This document shows, piece after piece, positions 8,547-18,361 of a DNA stretch of 64,000 nucleotides. Source of the DNA: Pseudomonadota bacterium. GTDB lineage: Bacteria; Myxococcota_A; Polyangia; GCA-2747355. The translations under genes were made by a program, and so were the position numbers. The notes beneath the pieces were generated by a model that was given only the letters and a program-made list of their open reading frames with translations, was not told the DNA's origin and did no database searches. Location: the NCBI GenBank assembly GCA_016711215.1, contig JADJTL010000001.1:361001-425000 (forward strand). The letters run 5' to 3'. Within the stretch, counting starts at the first letter, position 1. Every line of letters begins with the position of its first letter.

Positions 8547-8767
8547 GTCCATTCGGTCGCCCCGGCCAGTGCCGCGCAGCGATGCTGTCGCGACGCGGGG
8601 GAGGCTGGCGGAGGGCGGCGGCGCAGAAACATGACCTTGTTCAGCGGAAGAGCCGCGCAGCGGCGGGGCTCGGCTTGTATCACACGCTAGACCGGATGGG
8701 GGGCGCGGGCGTTTCGAGCCTGGCCCGGATCTCGCCCGCACCGTCATTCAACCTCGAAGCCGACGCG

Positions 8768-9118
8768 CTAAGGGACCAGGCCCATCCGCTGAAATCTCAC
8801 TGCCTCTCCCGCGGCCGCCACCCCGGCCGTCGCTGCGACCTTGGCGATAGTCGTAATCTCGCGCAGTTGAAGCATTGCCAAGGCGACCTCCAGTCGGCTT
8901 CCGAAGCAGCCATCGGCTAGCCTCCGGAGGAGGGTTGGAGGGTTCTCCTCGGGCGGCGCATCCAACGGTGGCTCGCCAGAAAAGACTTCAGAAACGCCGC
9001 TCCGCTCAAGCGCTTCGATGGCAAACTGCGCGGCAGCGGTGGCTTTCAGAGCGGTCTTGCGCGGTGTGTCACCGGTCGGCACTACCCATAACCACCAACA
9101 TGCTATTAAGCGAACCAT
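8768..9118 (-). CDS. Hypothetical protein, possibly the 3' half of a frameshifted gene
   Basis: 116 aa from the ATG at 9118. The composition is protein-like: a helix TALKATAAAQFAIEALERSG and a second helical part LLRRLADGCFGSRLEVALAMLQ, with no recognised domain. The start lies 49 bases inside the end of the preceding exported ORF (stop at 9069), an unusually long overlap. The first residues MVRLIACWWLWVV are awkward for a protein start, so this may be the continuation of the upstream reading frame after a frameshift at about 9075-9115. Confidence 0.4.
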   Translation of the reverse strand: MVRLIACWWLWVVPTGDTPRKTALKATAAAQFAIEALERSGVSEVFSGEPPLDAPPEENPPTLLRRLADGCFGSRLEVALAMLQLREITTIAKVAATAGVAAAGEAVRFQRMGLVP

Positions 9119-9422
9119 GCAACGACTCGAGGGCTGCGACCGGGTCAAGTGCTGCGACCGGGCCGTGCTGCGCGTCGCTACGCGACGAAGTGCCGAGGCT
9201 CGCTCTGCGGCGAGAGCTGGATCTCAAAACGGTGAAAGGGTCGTTCGACCCTTCCACCGCCGGCGGGGCCACTCGACGCGTAGTCGCGGCGCTTCGCGCT
9301 CTCGCGGCGCCTGAAGCGCCACGGGCCTGAGCGCTGTAGTCTCGTATCTGGGCGTCGGCTGCCGGCCCGAAGCTGAGCATCGCACCCACCGCGACCGCGC
9401 ATAGCCAATGGCTCGTTCGCAT
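9069..9422 (-). CDS. Small exported hypothetical protein
   Basis: 117 aa from the ATG at 9422. A clear signal peptide, MRTSHWLCAVAVGAMLSFG with PAADAQ as cleavage site, precedes a Ser/Arg/Ala-rich region of low complexity. No family recognised. The frame stays open upstream through a 13-bp tandem array, but the signal peptide fixes the likely start. The 3' end overlaps the next ORF by about 50 bases; a single frameshift would fuse the two into one exported protein of about 220 residues. Confidence 0.5.
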   Translation of the reverse strand: MRTSHWLCAVAVGAMLSFGPAADAQIRDYSAQARGASGAARARSAATTRRVAPPAVEGSNDPFTVLRSSSRRRASLGTSSRSDAQHGPVAALDPVAALESLHGSLNSMLVVMGSADR

Positions 9423-9439
9423 CGCCCCAACCCCCCTGC

Positions 9440-9530
9440 TGCTGATCGGCCCTGCTGATCGGCCCTGCTGATCGGCCCTGCTGATCGGCCCTGCTGATCG
9501 GCCCTGCTGATCGGCCCTGCTGATCGGCCC
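9440..9530. repeat. Seven-copy 13-bp tandem repeat
   Basis: The unit TGCTGATCGGCCC is repeated seven times without mismatch over 91 bp. It lies between sdhB and the small exported protein gene, starting 18 bases upstream of that gene's ATG (minus strand). A unit of 13 is not a multiple of three, so it is unlikely to be coding, and a copy-number change would alter promoter or leader spacing. Confidence 0.9.
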
Positions 9531-9635
9531 ACATAGCGGGCGGCAGTGCCCACAGTGGCCCACAGCCGCCGCGGGCCAAATATGGTATCCGCTGCGTCCG
9601 CTGTCCAGGACCTTTTTTGGGGACCATTTTTGGGC

Positions 9636-10391
9636 TCAGCCGGCGACGGCCTGCTTGGCGCTGGCGCGCAGCAGCTCGCGGTTGAGCTTGCCGATGAAGT
9701 CGAGCGGGATGCCCTTCGGGCAGACCGCCTCGCACTCGCCGTGGTTGGTGCAGGCGCCGAAGCCCTCGCGCTCCATCTGCGCCACCATCGCCTGCACGCG
9801 CGCCTCGCGCTCGGGCTGGCCCTGCGGCAGCAGCGCGAGCTGCGTGACCTTGGCGGCGACGAAGAGCATCGCCGACGCGTTGGGGCAGGCGGCGACGCAG
9901 GCCCCGCAGCCGATGCACTCGGCGGCGTCCATCGCGCGCTCGGCGACTGGCTTGCCGATCGGGATCGCGTTGCCGTCGGGCGCGCTGCCGGTGTGGACCG
10001 AGACGTAGCCGCCGGCGGCGATGATGCGGTCGAAGGCCGCGCGGTCGACGACGAGGTCCTTGACCACCGGGAAGGCCTGGGCGCGCCAGGGCTCGATCGT
10101 GATCGTGTCGCCGTCGCGGAAGCTGCGCAGATGGAGCTGGCAGGTGGTCGTACGCTGATGCGGACCGTGGGGGACGCCGTCGATGACCTGGCCGCAGGCG
10201 CCGCAGACGCCCTCACGGCAGTCGTGGTCGAAGGCCACCGGCTCCTCGCCGCGATCGATCAGCCTTTCGTTGAGCACGTCGAGCATCTCGAGAAAGGACA
10301 TGTGCTCGGTCACGCCCTCGACCACGTAGGGCACGAGCTTGCCCGGGGCGCCGGCGTCGGCCTGGCGCCAGATGTTGAGCGTTACGCGCAT
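9636..10391 (-). CDS. sdhB: Succinate dehydrogenase/fumarate reductase iron-sulfur subunit
   Basis: 251 aa. The [2Fe-2S] cluster ligands are in CREGVCGACG plus a later Cys (TTCQL); the [4Fe-4S] motif is CIGCGACVAACP and the [3Fe-4S] motif CTNHGECEAVCP, the last with the usual CP. It passes electrons from the flavoprotein to the cytochrome b subunit at the inner face of the membrane. It is the last gene of sdhC-sdhA-sdhB, 32 bp after sdhA. Domain spacing resembles the Bacteroides/epsilon-type complex II rather than the four-subunit E. coli type. Confidence 0.95.
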   Translation of the reverse strand: MRVTLNIWRQADAGAPGKLVPYVVEGVTEHMSFLEMLDVLNERLIDRGEEPVAFDHDCREGVCGACGQVIDGVPHGPHQRTTTCQLHLRSFRDGDTITIEPWRAQAFPVVKDLVVDRAAFDRIIAAGGYVSVHTGSAPDGNAIPIGKPVAERAMDAAECIGCGACVAACPNASAMLFVAAKVTQLALLPQGQPEREARVQAMVAQMEREGFGACTNHGECEAVCPKGIPLDFIGKLNRELLRASAKQAVAG

Positions 10392-10423
10392 GACAGTTGC
10401 CCTCGGTCAGCCTGGCCTCGCAT

Positions 10424-12349
<1,926 letters not shown>

Positions 12350-12435
12350 ACGGCCCTCCGCGCGAGCGCTCGGTGGCGCTCACGTGCCGTGTTTGAGTGC
12401 CTGCCACGGTCGCGCCGCTGGCGGACCGCCAACCT

Positions 12436-13107
12436 CTACAAGCGCAGCCAGCCGGCGAGCACCGCCAGCGGTATCGAAACATTACCGGCCACGATCAGCG
12501 CCGTGACGCTGCCCGCCAGCAGGCGCAGCCGTCGGCGCCAGCGCCCGTTGCTCAGCCCGAGCGTCTGGAACATGCTCCAGACGCCGTGCACCAGATGCAG
12601 GCCGAGGGCGGTCATCGCGAGCATGTAGGTCACGGCGGCCAGCGGCTCGCTGAAGCCGACGACGACGTTGCGGTAGACCTGGCCCTCGACGAAGTCGGGG
12701 TGCGCGCTACCGACCGTCAGGTGGAGCAGGTGGTAGACCACGTAGGCGAAGATCAGCGGGCCGGTCACGCGCATCGAGCGCGAGAACAGGGTCGCCGTCC
12801 TGTAGCGGCGTTGGCCGGCATAGGGCTCGCGGCGAGCGCGCCAGCTCCGCAGCGTGGTGGCCACCGCCGCCCAACCATGCACCAGCAGCGCGCAGAAGAG
12901 CGTGATGCGTGCCCCCCATAGCAGAGCGGCGTTGCTCTGGAGGAAGTGCGCGTAGGCGTCGATCGCCTGCGGCCCGCGAAAGATCTGCAGGTTGCCGAGC
13001 AGGTGACCGATCACGAAGAGGAAGAGCAGGGCCCCGCTGGCGGCCATCAGCACCTTCTGTCCGATCGAGGTGCGGGCGACGTGCGGACCGGCAGCTGACG
13101 CAATCAT
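12436..13107 (-). CDS. sdhC: Succinate dehydrogenase cytochrome b subunit (five-helix type)
   Basis: 223 aa from the ATG at 13107; a GTG at 13134 is an alternative. Five hydrophobic helices are visible: VLMAASGALLFLFVIGHLLG, ALLWGARITLFCALLVHGWAAV, VTGPLIFAYVVYHLLHLTVG, AAVTYMLAMTALGLHLVHGV and LRLLAGSVTALIVAGNVSIP. Histidines in several of them (GHLLGN, VHGW, YHLLH, LHLVHG) are candidate haem b ligands. This is the single membrane anchor of the TIGR02046 type. It is the first gene of sdhCAB; its start lies about 90 bp from that of the divergent gene. Confidence 0.9.
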   Translation of the reverse strand: MIASAAGPHVARTSIGQKVLMAASGALLFLFVIGHLLGNLQIFRGPQAIDAYAHFLQSNAALLWGARITLFCALLVHGWAAVATTLRSWRARREPYAGQRRYRTATLFSRSMRVTGPLIFAYVVYHLLHLTVGSAHPDFVEGQVYRNVVVGFSEPLAAVTYMLAMTALGLHLVHGVWSMFQTLGLSNGRWRRRLRLLAGSVTALIVAGNVSIPLAVLAGWLRL

Positions 13108-13199
13108 CCGAGAAGCCTCCCTGGGCACAGTCACGTCGCGGCGCTTGCGGCGTGCGGGGGCGGACGTTATAGCAGCGCGGCGAAGCGATCAACCTCGCG

Positions 13200-15551
13200 T
13201 TGCCGGCGCGGCAGGTGCCGGTACGAGTAGCGGGCCCCTTGACTCCCAGCGTTACCTCAGGCGTCACCTCCCAGGAATGGCAGCTCGTGCTGCTGACGAG
13301 CTGGAGCACGACCCTGTGGGTGATCGGCCTGGTCACGGCCGTGACGGCGCTGCTCCTCTCGTGGTGGGGCTGTCGCCGCCAGCGGCGCGCGGTGCAGCTG
13401 CTGCTGGTCGGCCTGCGCGCCGCGGCGATCGGCGCCGTCTTGCTCGTGGTCCTGCAGCCGGCGTTGCAGCTGCGCAGCGTGACCCGCGTACCGAATCACC
13501 TCGCTGTCTTGGTCGACAGCTCGCGTTCGATGGCCTTGCGCGAGCGACCGCAGACGCCGTCCCGCGGCGAGCGCGCGGCGGCGCTCTTCGCCAACTCGCG
13601 GGCTCGGCTGGAGGCCTGGCGACGGGAGCACCGCGTCGATGCCTGGAGCTTCCACAGCGAGCTGCTGCCGGCAGGCCCCCTCGATCGGCCGCAGCGGGCC
13701 GATGGACCGGCGACGCGGTTCGGCGTCGCGCTCGAGCAGCTGCGCCGCCGCTATCCCGCCGGCGGGCTTGCCGGTGTGGTCCTGGTCAGCGACGGCATCG
13801 ACAATGGCGTGATCGGCCGCGGCCCGCTCAGCGCGGAGATGCGGCGTGTGGTGCGCGCGCTCGACGCGCCGATCCACACCGTCCTCGCGGGTGGGCTGCC
13901 CCTGCGCGACCTCGCGGTGGGCGCCGTTCACGCCGACGACTTCGCCTTCGTGCGCAACGTCGTCAAGGTCGACGTCGAGCTGATCGCCACCGGCCTGGCG
14001 GCGGGCCCCGTGACCCTGACGCTGGCCCGCGGCCGCCAGCGCGTCGCCAGCCAAACGGTCCGGATCACTCCGGGCGTCGAGCACTACGCGCTCAGCTTCG
14101 AGTTCGTGCCGCCCCAGGTCGGCAGGTTCGTCTACACCGTGGCGGCGCCCTTGCAGTCTGGTGAGGCACTCGAGAGCAATAACGAGCGCTCCTTCCTCCT
14201 GCAGGTGATCCGCGACCGCGTGCGCGTCTTGCAGGTCTGCGGGCGCCCCTCCTGGGATGAGCGCTTTCTGCGCCTTTGGCTCAAGCGTGATCCCAATGTT
14301 GATCTGATCTCGTTCTTCATCCTTCGCACGCCTGCCTCGCTCTCGCTGGCGCCGACGAGCGAGCTGTCGCTGATCCCCTTTCCCACCGACGAGCTCTTCG
14401 ACCGTGAGCTGGGCAGCTTCGATCTCGTGATCTTGCAGGACTTCAACTTCGGCCCCTATGGCATCGGCGCCTACCTGCCGCAGCTTCGGCGCTACGTCGA
14501 GCGCGGCGGCGCGCTGGCGATGGTCGGCGGCTCCCTCAGCTTTTCCTCGGGCGGCTACGCCGGGACACCGGTCGGGGCGATCCTGCCGATGCGCCTGCTG
14601 CCGAACTCGAGCGACGAGCGGCAGCTCCTCGACGAAGGCGACTTTCGCTTGCGCCCGACGGCGCGCGGGATCGATCATCCGATCCTCCGGCTGGGGCGTG
14701 ACCCGGAGCAGACGCAGGCGCTCTTGGCGCAGCTCCCGACCCTCGCGGGGGTCAATCGACTGGGGGCGGCTTGGCCGGACGCGACGGTGCTGGCGACACA
14801 TCCGACGCTGCGGACCGGCGACGGGCAGCCGATGCCCGTGCTCGCCGTGCGCCCGGTGGGGCGCGGCCGTACGCTGGCGCTGGCGACCGACTCGCTCTGG
14901 CATTGGGCCTTCCTTGGACTGGAGCAGGGGGCCGAGAGCCCGGCCGCCTACGATCACTTCTGGCGCAACGCGCTGCGCTGGCTGATCAAGGACCCCACCC
15001 TGCAGCAGCTACGCGTGATCGTGCCGCGCAATCGTCTTCCCCTCGGCGCGGATGCGCGTTGGCAGGTGCGAGCCTACGCGCCCGACTACGGACCGGCGCG
15101 CCACCTCGAGCTGGAGTACGGCGTGACGCGGCTGGCGGCGACGGGACCGCCCGCTGCGGTGCTGCGCGGGAAGGCTCGCACCGATGAGCAGGGTGAGCTG
15201 CAGCTCAGCTTTCGTCCGGATCTGGCGGGCGCCTACCGGCTTTGGGTGCGCGCCGCGATTGGCGGGCGCCCGAGTCATGCGCGGGAGCTGCTGCTGGTCG
15301 AGGCCGCGAGTCTCGAGGGTCGCGAGCTGCAGGCTCGAGACGGCGTGCTGCGTGAGCTCTCCGAGAGCAGTGGGGGGCTCTTTCTGGGCGCCGCCAGCAG
15401 CTTGCCCGCCTTGCCCCTGCGGCCTTCCGATGTGCTCCACGTCAACTGGCGTCGCGATCTGGAGCTCTGGAATAGCCCGTGGACGCTGATCGTGATCGTC
15501 TTGTTGCTCGGGCTCGAATGGACGGCGCGAAGGCGCTTTGGGCACTTCTGA
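13200..15551 (+). CDS. Membrane protein with vWA-like and glutamine-amidotransferase-like domains
   Basis: 783 aa from a TTG at 13200; a GTG at 13215 or TTG at 13239 are equally possible. Two N-terminal membrane helices (LWVIGLVTAVTALLL; AAAIGAVLLVVLQPAL) are followed by a vWA-like segment with a MIDAS-like HLAVLVDSSRSMAL and GVVLVSDGIDNGV. A class I glutamine-amidotransferase-like region comes next (FDLVILQDFNFGPYGI, ALAMVGGSLSFSSGG), then a beta-rich region and a final C-terminal helix (LIVIVLLLGLEW). No catalytic Cys is seen in the GATase-like fold, as in the known membrane family. Usually found with MoxR ATPase, DUF58 and BatA-type genes, which are absent here. Likely works with the DUF4159 protein encoded 16 bp downstream. 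Confidence 0.75.
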   Translation: MPARQVPVRVAGPLTPSVTSGVTSQEWQLVLLTSWSTTLWVIGLVTAVTALLLSWWGCRRQRRAVQLLLVGLRAAAIGAVLLVVLQPALQLRSVTRVPNHLAVLVDSSRSMALRERPQTPSRGERAAALFANSRARLEAWRREHRVDAWSFHSELLPAGPLDRPQRADGPATRFGVALEQLRRRYPAGGLAGVVLVSDGIDNGVIGRGPLSAEMRRVVRALDAPIHTVLAGGLPLRDLAVGAVHADDFAFVRNVVKVDVELIATGLAAGPVTLTLARGRQRVASQTVRITPGVEHYALSFEFVPPQVGRFVYTVAAPLQSGEALESNNERSFLLQVIRDRVRVLQVCGRPSWDERFLRLWLKRDPNVDLISFFILRTPASLSLAPTSELSLIPFPTDELFDRELGSFDLVILQDFNFGPYGIGAYLPQLRRYVERGGALAMVGGSLSFSSGGYAGTPVGAILPMRLLPNSSDERQLLDEGDFRLRPTARGIDHPILRLGRDPEQTQALLAQLPTLAGVNRLGAAWPDATVLATHPTLRTGDGQPMPVLAVRPVGRGRTLALATDSLWHWAFLGLEQGAESPAAYDHFWRNALRWLIKDPTLQQLRVIVPRNRLPLGADARWQVRAYAPDYGPARHLELEYGVTRLAATGPPAAVLRGKARTDEQGELQLSFRPDLAGAYRLWVRAAIGGRPSHARELLLVEAASLEGRELQARDGVLRELSESSGGLFLGAASSLPALPLRPSDVLHVNWRRDLELWNSPWTLIVIVLLLGLEWTARRRFGHF

Positions 15552-15567
15552 TGAGGCAGCCGTCGTG

Positions 15568-16464
15568 ATGAGTAGCCCTCAGGCGAGGTGGCGCCGACCG
15601 TGGCGCGGTGGCGTTGGGGTCGGCGCCCTGCTCGTGCTGGGCTGCGCCAGCGCTGCGCAGGCGATCGGCCCAAAGAGCAGTCTCCGACTGGCGGAGCTGC
15701 GGCTCGACGGCGAGCAAGGGGTGACGCACGTCAGCGCGCTCGAGCGCCTGGCTTGGGAGGTCAAGCAACGGACGAGCGTGGAGGTGGCGCCGCAGGCGAC
15801 CGTGCTGCAGGCCAGCGACGCGGCGCTCTTTGCGCACCCGCTGGTCTACCTGACGGGGGAGCGCGCGTTCGCGCCGCCGGACGAGGCCGTGCTGAAGCGC
15901 TGGCGGCGTTTCGTCACCTTTGGCGGCCTGCTCTGGATCGACGGGGCCGAGGCGCGTGCCGGTCAGGGCTTCGACCGCAGCGTGCGACAGCTCCTCGGGG
16001 CGCTGTTGCCGGAGAGCGCGCTGGTGCGGCTCTCACGGGAGCACGCGATCTACAAATCGTTCTACTTGCTCGATCGCGCGGTCGGGCGGCTGGCGTTGGT
16101 GCCGGACCTCGAGGGTGTCGAGCGCGACGGGCGCCTGCTCGTGGTCTATAGCCAGAACGACCTGGGCGGGGCCTGGTCGCGCGATGCCTTTGGCCAGTGG
16201 GAACGCAACGTCTACCCGGGCGGCGAGCGCCAGCGCGAGCTGGCGATCCGCTGGGGCATCAACATCGTGATCTACGCGCTCTGTCTCGACTACAAGGCGG
16301 ATCAGGTCCACATCCCCTTCGTGCTCAAGCGGCGGCGCTGGCGGCCCTCAGCGTCAGACGCGGCGGGGTCAGAGCCGCTGCCCTCCGCCTTGCCGCTCCC
16401 CCTCAGCCCCGCTCCAGCGCCTGGATCTTCGCCAGGCGGCGGGCGTGGCGCGGCTCGGCGCTGA
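15568..16464 (+). CDS. DUF4159 domain exported protein
   Basis: 298 aa from the ATG at 15568, with a GTG directly before it. A hydrophobic stretch GVGVGALLVLGCASAAQA is a signal peptide. The DUF4159 core follows: LEVKQRTSVEV-like strand, LFAHPLVYLTGERAF, RRFVTFGGLLWIDG, HAIYKSFYLLD and LLVVYSQNDLGGAW. This family accompanies the membrane GATase-like protein immediately upstream, in myxobacteria and planctomycetes; function is unknown. The C-terminus is Pro/Ser-rich and overlaps rpiB on the other strand by 62 bases. Confidence 0.75.
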   Translation: MSSPQARWRRPWRGGVGVGALLVLGCASAAQAIGPKSSLRLAELRLDGEQGVTHVSALERLAWEVKQRTSVEVAPQATVLQASDAALFAHPLVYLTGERAFAPPDEAVLKRWRRFVTFGGLLWIDGAEARAGQGFDRSVRQLLGALLPESALVRLSREHAIYKSFYLLDRAVGRLALVPDLEGVERDGRLLVVYSQNDLGGAWSRDAFGQWERNVYPGGERQRELAIRWGINIVIYALCLDYKADQVHIPFVLKRRRWRPSASDAAGSEPLPSALPLPLSPAPAPGSSPGGGRGAARR

Positions 16465-16846
16465 AGCGCGCGCCGACGAAGGCGAGCACGAGCTCGCGGG
16501 CAGCCTGGTCGCCGATCACCCGCGAGCCCAGCACGAGGACATTCATGTCGTCATGCTCGACGCCCTGACGCGCCGAGTAGATGTCGTGACAGAGTCCGGC
16601 CCGCACGCCGTCAACCTTGTTGGCGGCGACGGATCCACCGACGCCGCTGCCGCAGAGCATGATGCCGCGATCGGCCGCGCCGTCGCGTACCGCGAGGGCG
16701 ACGCGCTCGGCGTAGTCTGGGAAGTCGACGGGCTCGAGGCCGCAGGTGCCGACGTCGAGCACCTCGCAGGCGTGCGCGCGCAGGAACACCTGCAGGGTCT
16801 GCTTCAGCTCATAGCCCGCGTGGTCGCTGCCGATGACGATGCGCAC
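16403..16846 (-). CDS. rpiB: Ribose-5-phosphate isomerase B
   Basis: 147 aa, typical RpiB length. GSDHAGYELK at the N-terminus contributes substrate-binding Asp/His. The active-site Cys lies in IMLCGSGVGGSVAANK, and GVRAGLCHDIYSA and HDDMNVLVLGSR are conserved. It interconverts ribose-5-phosphate and ribulose-5-phosphate in the non-oxidative pentose phosphate pathway. Its 3' end overlaps the convergent DUF4159 gene. Confidence 0.95.
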   Translation of the reverse strand: MRIVIGSDHAGYELKQTLQVFLRAHACEVLDVGTCGLEPVDFPDYAERVALAVRDGAADRGIMLCGSGVGGSVAANKVDGVRAGLCHDIYSARQGVEHDDMNVLVLGSRVIGDQAARELVLAFVGARFSAEPRHARRLAKIQALERG

Positions 16847-16896
16847 AAAGCCTCCCCCCGCGCGGCGACCGCGCGCTGCTGTAGCCGCGGTGGCGC

Positions 16897-17703
16897 TCAG
16901 CCGGCGATGCTCTCACCGCCGTCAACGCGCAGGGTGTTTCCGGTGATCCAGGCGGCCTCGGGCCGCGTGAGCAGCACGATCGCGCCGGCCACGTCCTCGG
17001 GCCGCGTCAGCCGCTGGTAGGGGTTGCGCCCAGCGGCGTTGCGAATCATTTGCTCATGGCCGGGAATCTTGCGCAGCGCCGGCGTGTCGGTGACGCCGGC
17101 CATCAACGCATTGGCCGTGATGCCGTAGGGGGCCAACTCGACGGCGAGCTGGCGGCAGTGGCTCTCGAGCGCGCATTTCGCGGCGCTGACCGCGCCGTAG
17201 GACTTCCAGATCTGAATCGAACCCGCGCTGGTCATCGCGAAGACGCGCCCACCGCCGCGCATCAGCTCGCGCCCCACGAGCTCCTGAGCCCAGTAGACGA
17301 GGCTGTTCGCCATCACGTCGAGCGTCATCTCGAGCGCCGGCTGGTCGATGCGCTCCTTGGCGTCGGGCGCGACCAGCGGCCTCAGGGCGCCGAAGGCCAG
17401 GCTATGCACCAGGACGCGCACCTGGGCGCCAGCCCCGAGCTGGTCGGCGATGCTGTTTAGCACCTGCGCGCGCTTGTTGGGCGCGGCCGCGTTGACGTTG
17501 AAGAAGACGACCTGACGCCCGAGACCGCGAAGGCGGTCGAGCAGCGCGTCGATTTCGGGCATCGCCGAGCGGCGATCGAGATGCACACCGAAGATATTGA
17601 AGCCGTCGTTGGCCAGGGCCAGGGCGGTCGCCGCCCCGAAGCCGCTGGAGGCGCCGAGGATCAGCGCCCAATCCGAGTGTTCAGTCGTGGTCATCGTGTC
17701 CAT
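16897..17703 (-). CDS. SDR-family oxidoreductase (enoyl-ACP reductase-like)
   Basis: 268 aa. NAD(P)-binding motif GASSGFGAATALAL, the NAG-equivalent LVHSLAFGA, catalytic Ser in MTSAGS, and YGAVSAAK giving the YxxxK pair. The C-terminal TGNTLRVDGGESI is the standard SDR end. The HSLAFGA motif and the long loop after it resemble the FabI/FabL-type enoyl-[ACP] reductases, so a role in fatty-acid synthesis is plausible but not certain. A second ATG at 17694 is an alternative start. Confidence 0.75.
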   Translation of the reverse strand: MDTMTTTEHSDWALILGASSGFGAATALALANDGFNIFGVHLDRRSAMPEIDALLDRLRGLGRQVVFFNVNAAAPNKRAQVLNSIADQLGAGAQVRVLVHSLAFGALRPLVAPDAKERIDQPALEMTLDVMANSLVYWAQELVGRELMRGGGRVFAMTSAGSIQIWKSYGAVSAAKCALESHCRQLAVELAPYGITANALMAGVTDTPALRKIPGHEQMIRNAAGRNPYQRLTRPEDVAGAIVLLTRPEAAWITGNTLRVDGGESIAG

Positions 17704-17830
17704 CGTGGTCTTAATGCCGGGCGTAGCGCATCGGATACGGAACGCCGCGCTCCCGGACGTTCGAGGGGCAGTCCACCGCCCCGTGGGCGTTCTTCAGCGC
17801 GCGCTCATAGCATGCCGCCGGGATCGCGGT

Positions 17831-18178
17831 CTACGGTTCGCGACGGGCCGCGGCGCGCAGCTCCGCACCGTGGCGCTCGACCGCCCGGCGCACCTCGGCG
17901 GGCCGAGCGCCATGGATCAAGTAGGCGTCAGGGTGGCGCTCGCCGAGCATCAGCGCGACCAGCGCCCGCTCGTTGCGCTTGCCATCACGCCAGCGCTCGA
18001 CCAGGACGTTGGGCCCCATCCCGCAGCGCCCGAAGCAGTAATCGTCGGTGACCTCGACCACGTCTCCGAGCTCGCGGGCAGCGATCTCGCTCTCGGCGGC
18101 CGCGCGCAGCGGCGGGCTCAGGTGGCCGCAACCGGGCCCGCGGCACACGCGTATTACGAAACGATCCTTGATGCTCAT
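17831..18178 (-). CDS. Thioredoxin-like [2Fe-2S] ferredoxin
   Basis: 115 aa from the ATG at 18178 (or 122 aa from 18199). Four cysteines in the pattern CRGPGC and, about 35 residues later, CFGRCGMGPN match thioredoxin-like [2Fe-2S] proteins related to the NuoE/HoxE fold, where the cluster is held by Cx4-5C and Cx3C. A free-standing domain of this kind is an electron carrier with unknown partners. Not adjacent to a hydrogenase or Nuo operon here. Confidence 0.8.
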   Translation of the reverse strand: MSIKDRFVIRVCRGPGCGHLSPPLRAAAESEIAARELGDVVEVTDDYCFGRCGMGPNVLVERWRDGKRNERALVALMLGERHPDAYLIHGARPAEVRRAVERHGAELRAAARREP

Positions 18179-18361
18179 CGGTTCAACGTCGCCGCCCATG
18201 GCGGGGCGCCGGCACGTCCCCGCTCTTCAAAGCCCAGGCTGATCGCGAGGCGTGCGCGATCCGCAAGCCGCTTGGTGGCTGTTAGGATAGGCGACGGGAT
18301 CATTTGGCGCTAGCCGCCCAAGCCTTAGGGTCGCAGTCGCCCGGTCGTCGTCGGCCGGCCA

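Noticed and set aside
7472..8920. Overlapping +2 frame through the exported protein region
   Set aside because: Extreme Arg/Ala/Gly content and no signal peptide; the frame starting at 7389 reads as a normal protein.
9440..9530. CRISPR-like array
   Set aside because: The repeat is 13 bp, tandem, and without spacers, unlike CRISPR; no cas genes are present.
13257..14957. A 566-codon frame opposite the GATase-like membrane protein
   Set aside because: Antisense of a frame with clear vWA and membrane segments; no family features.
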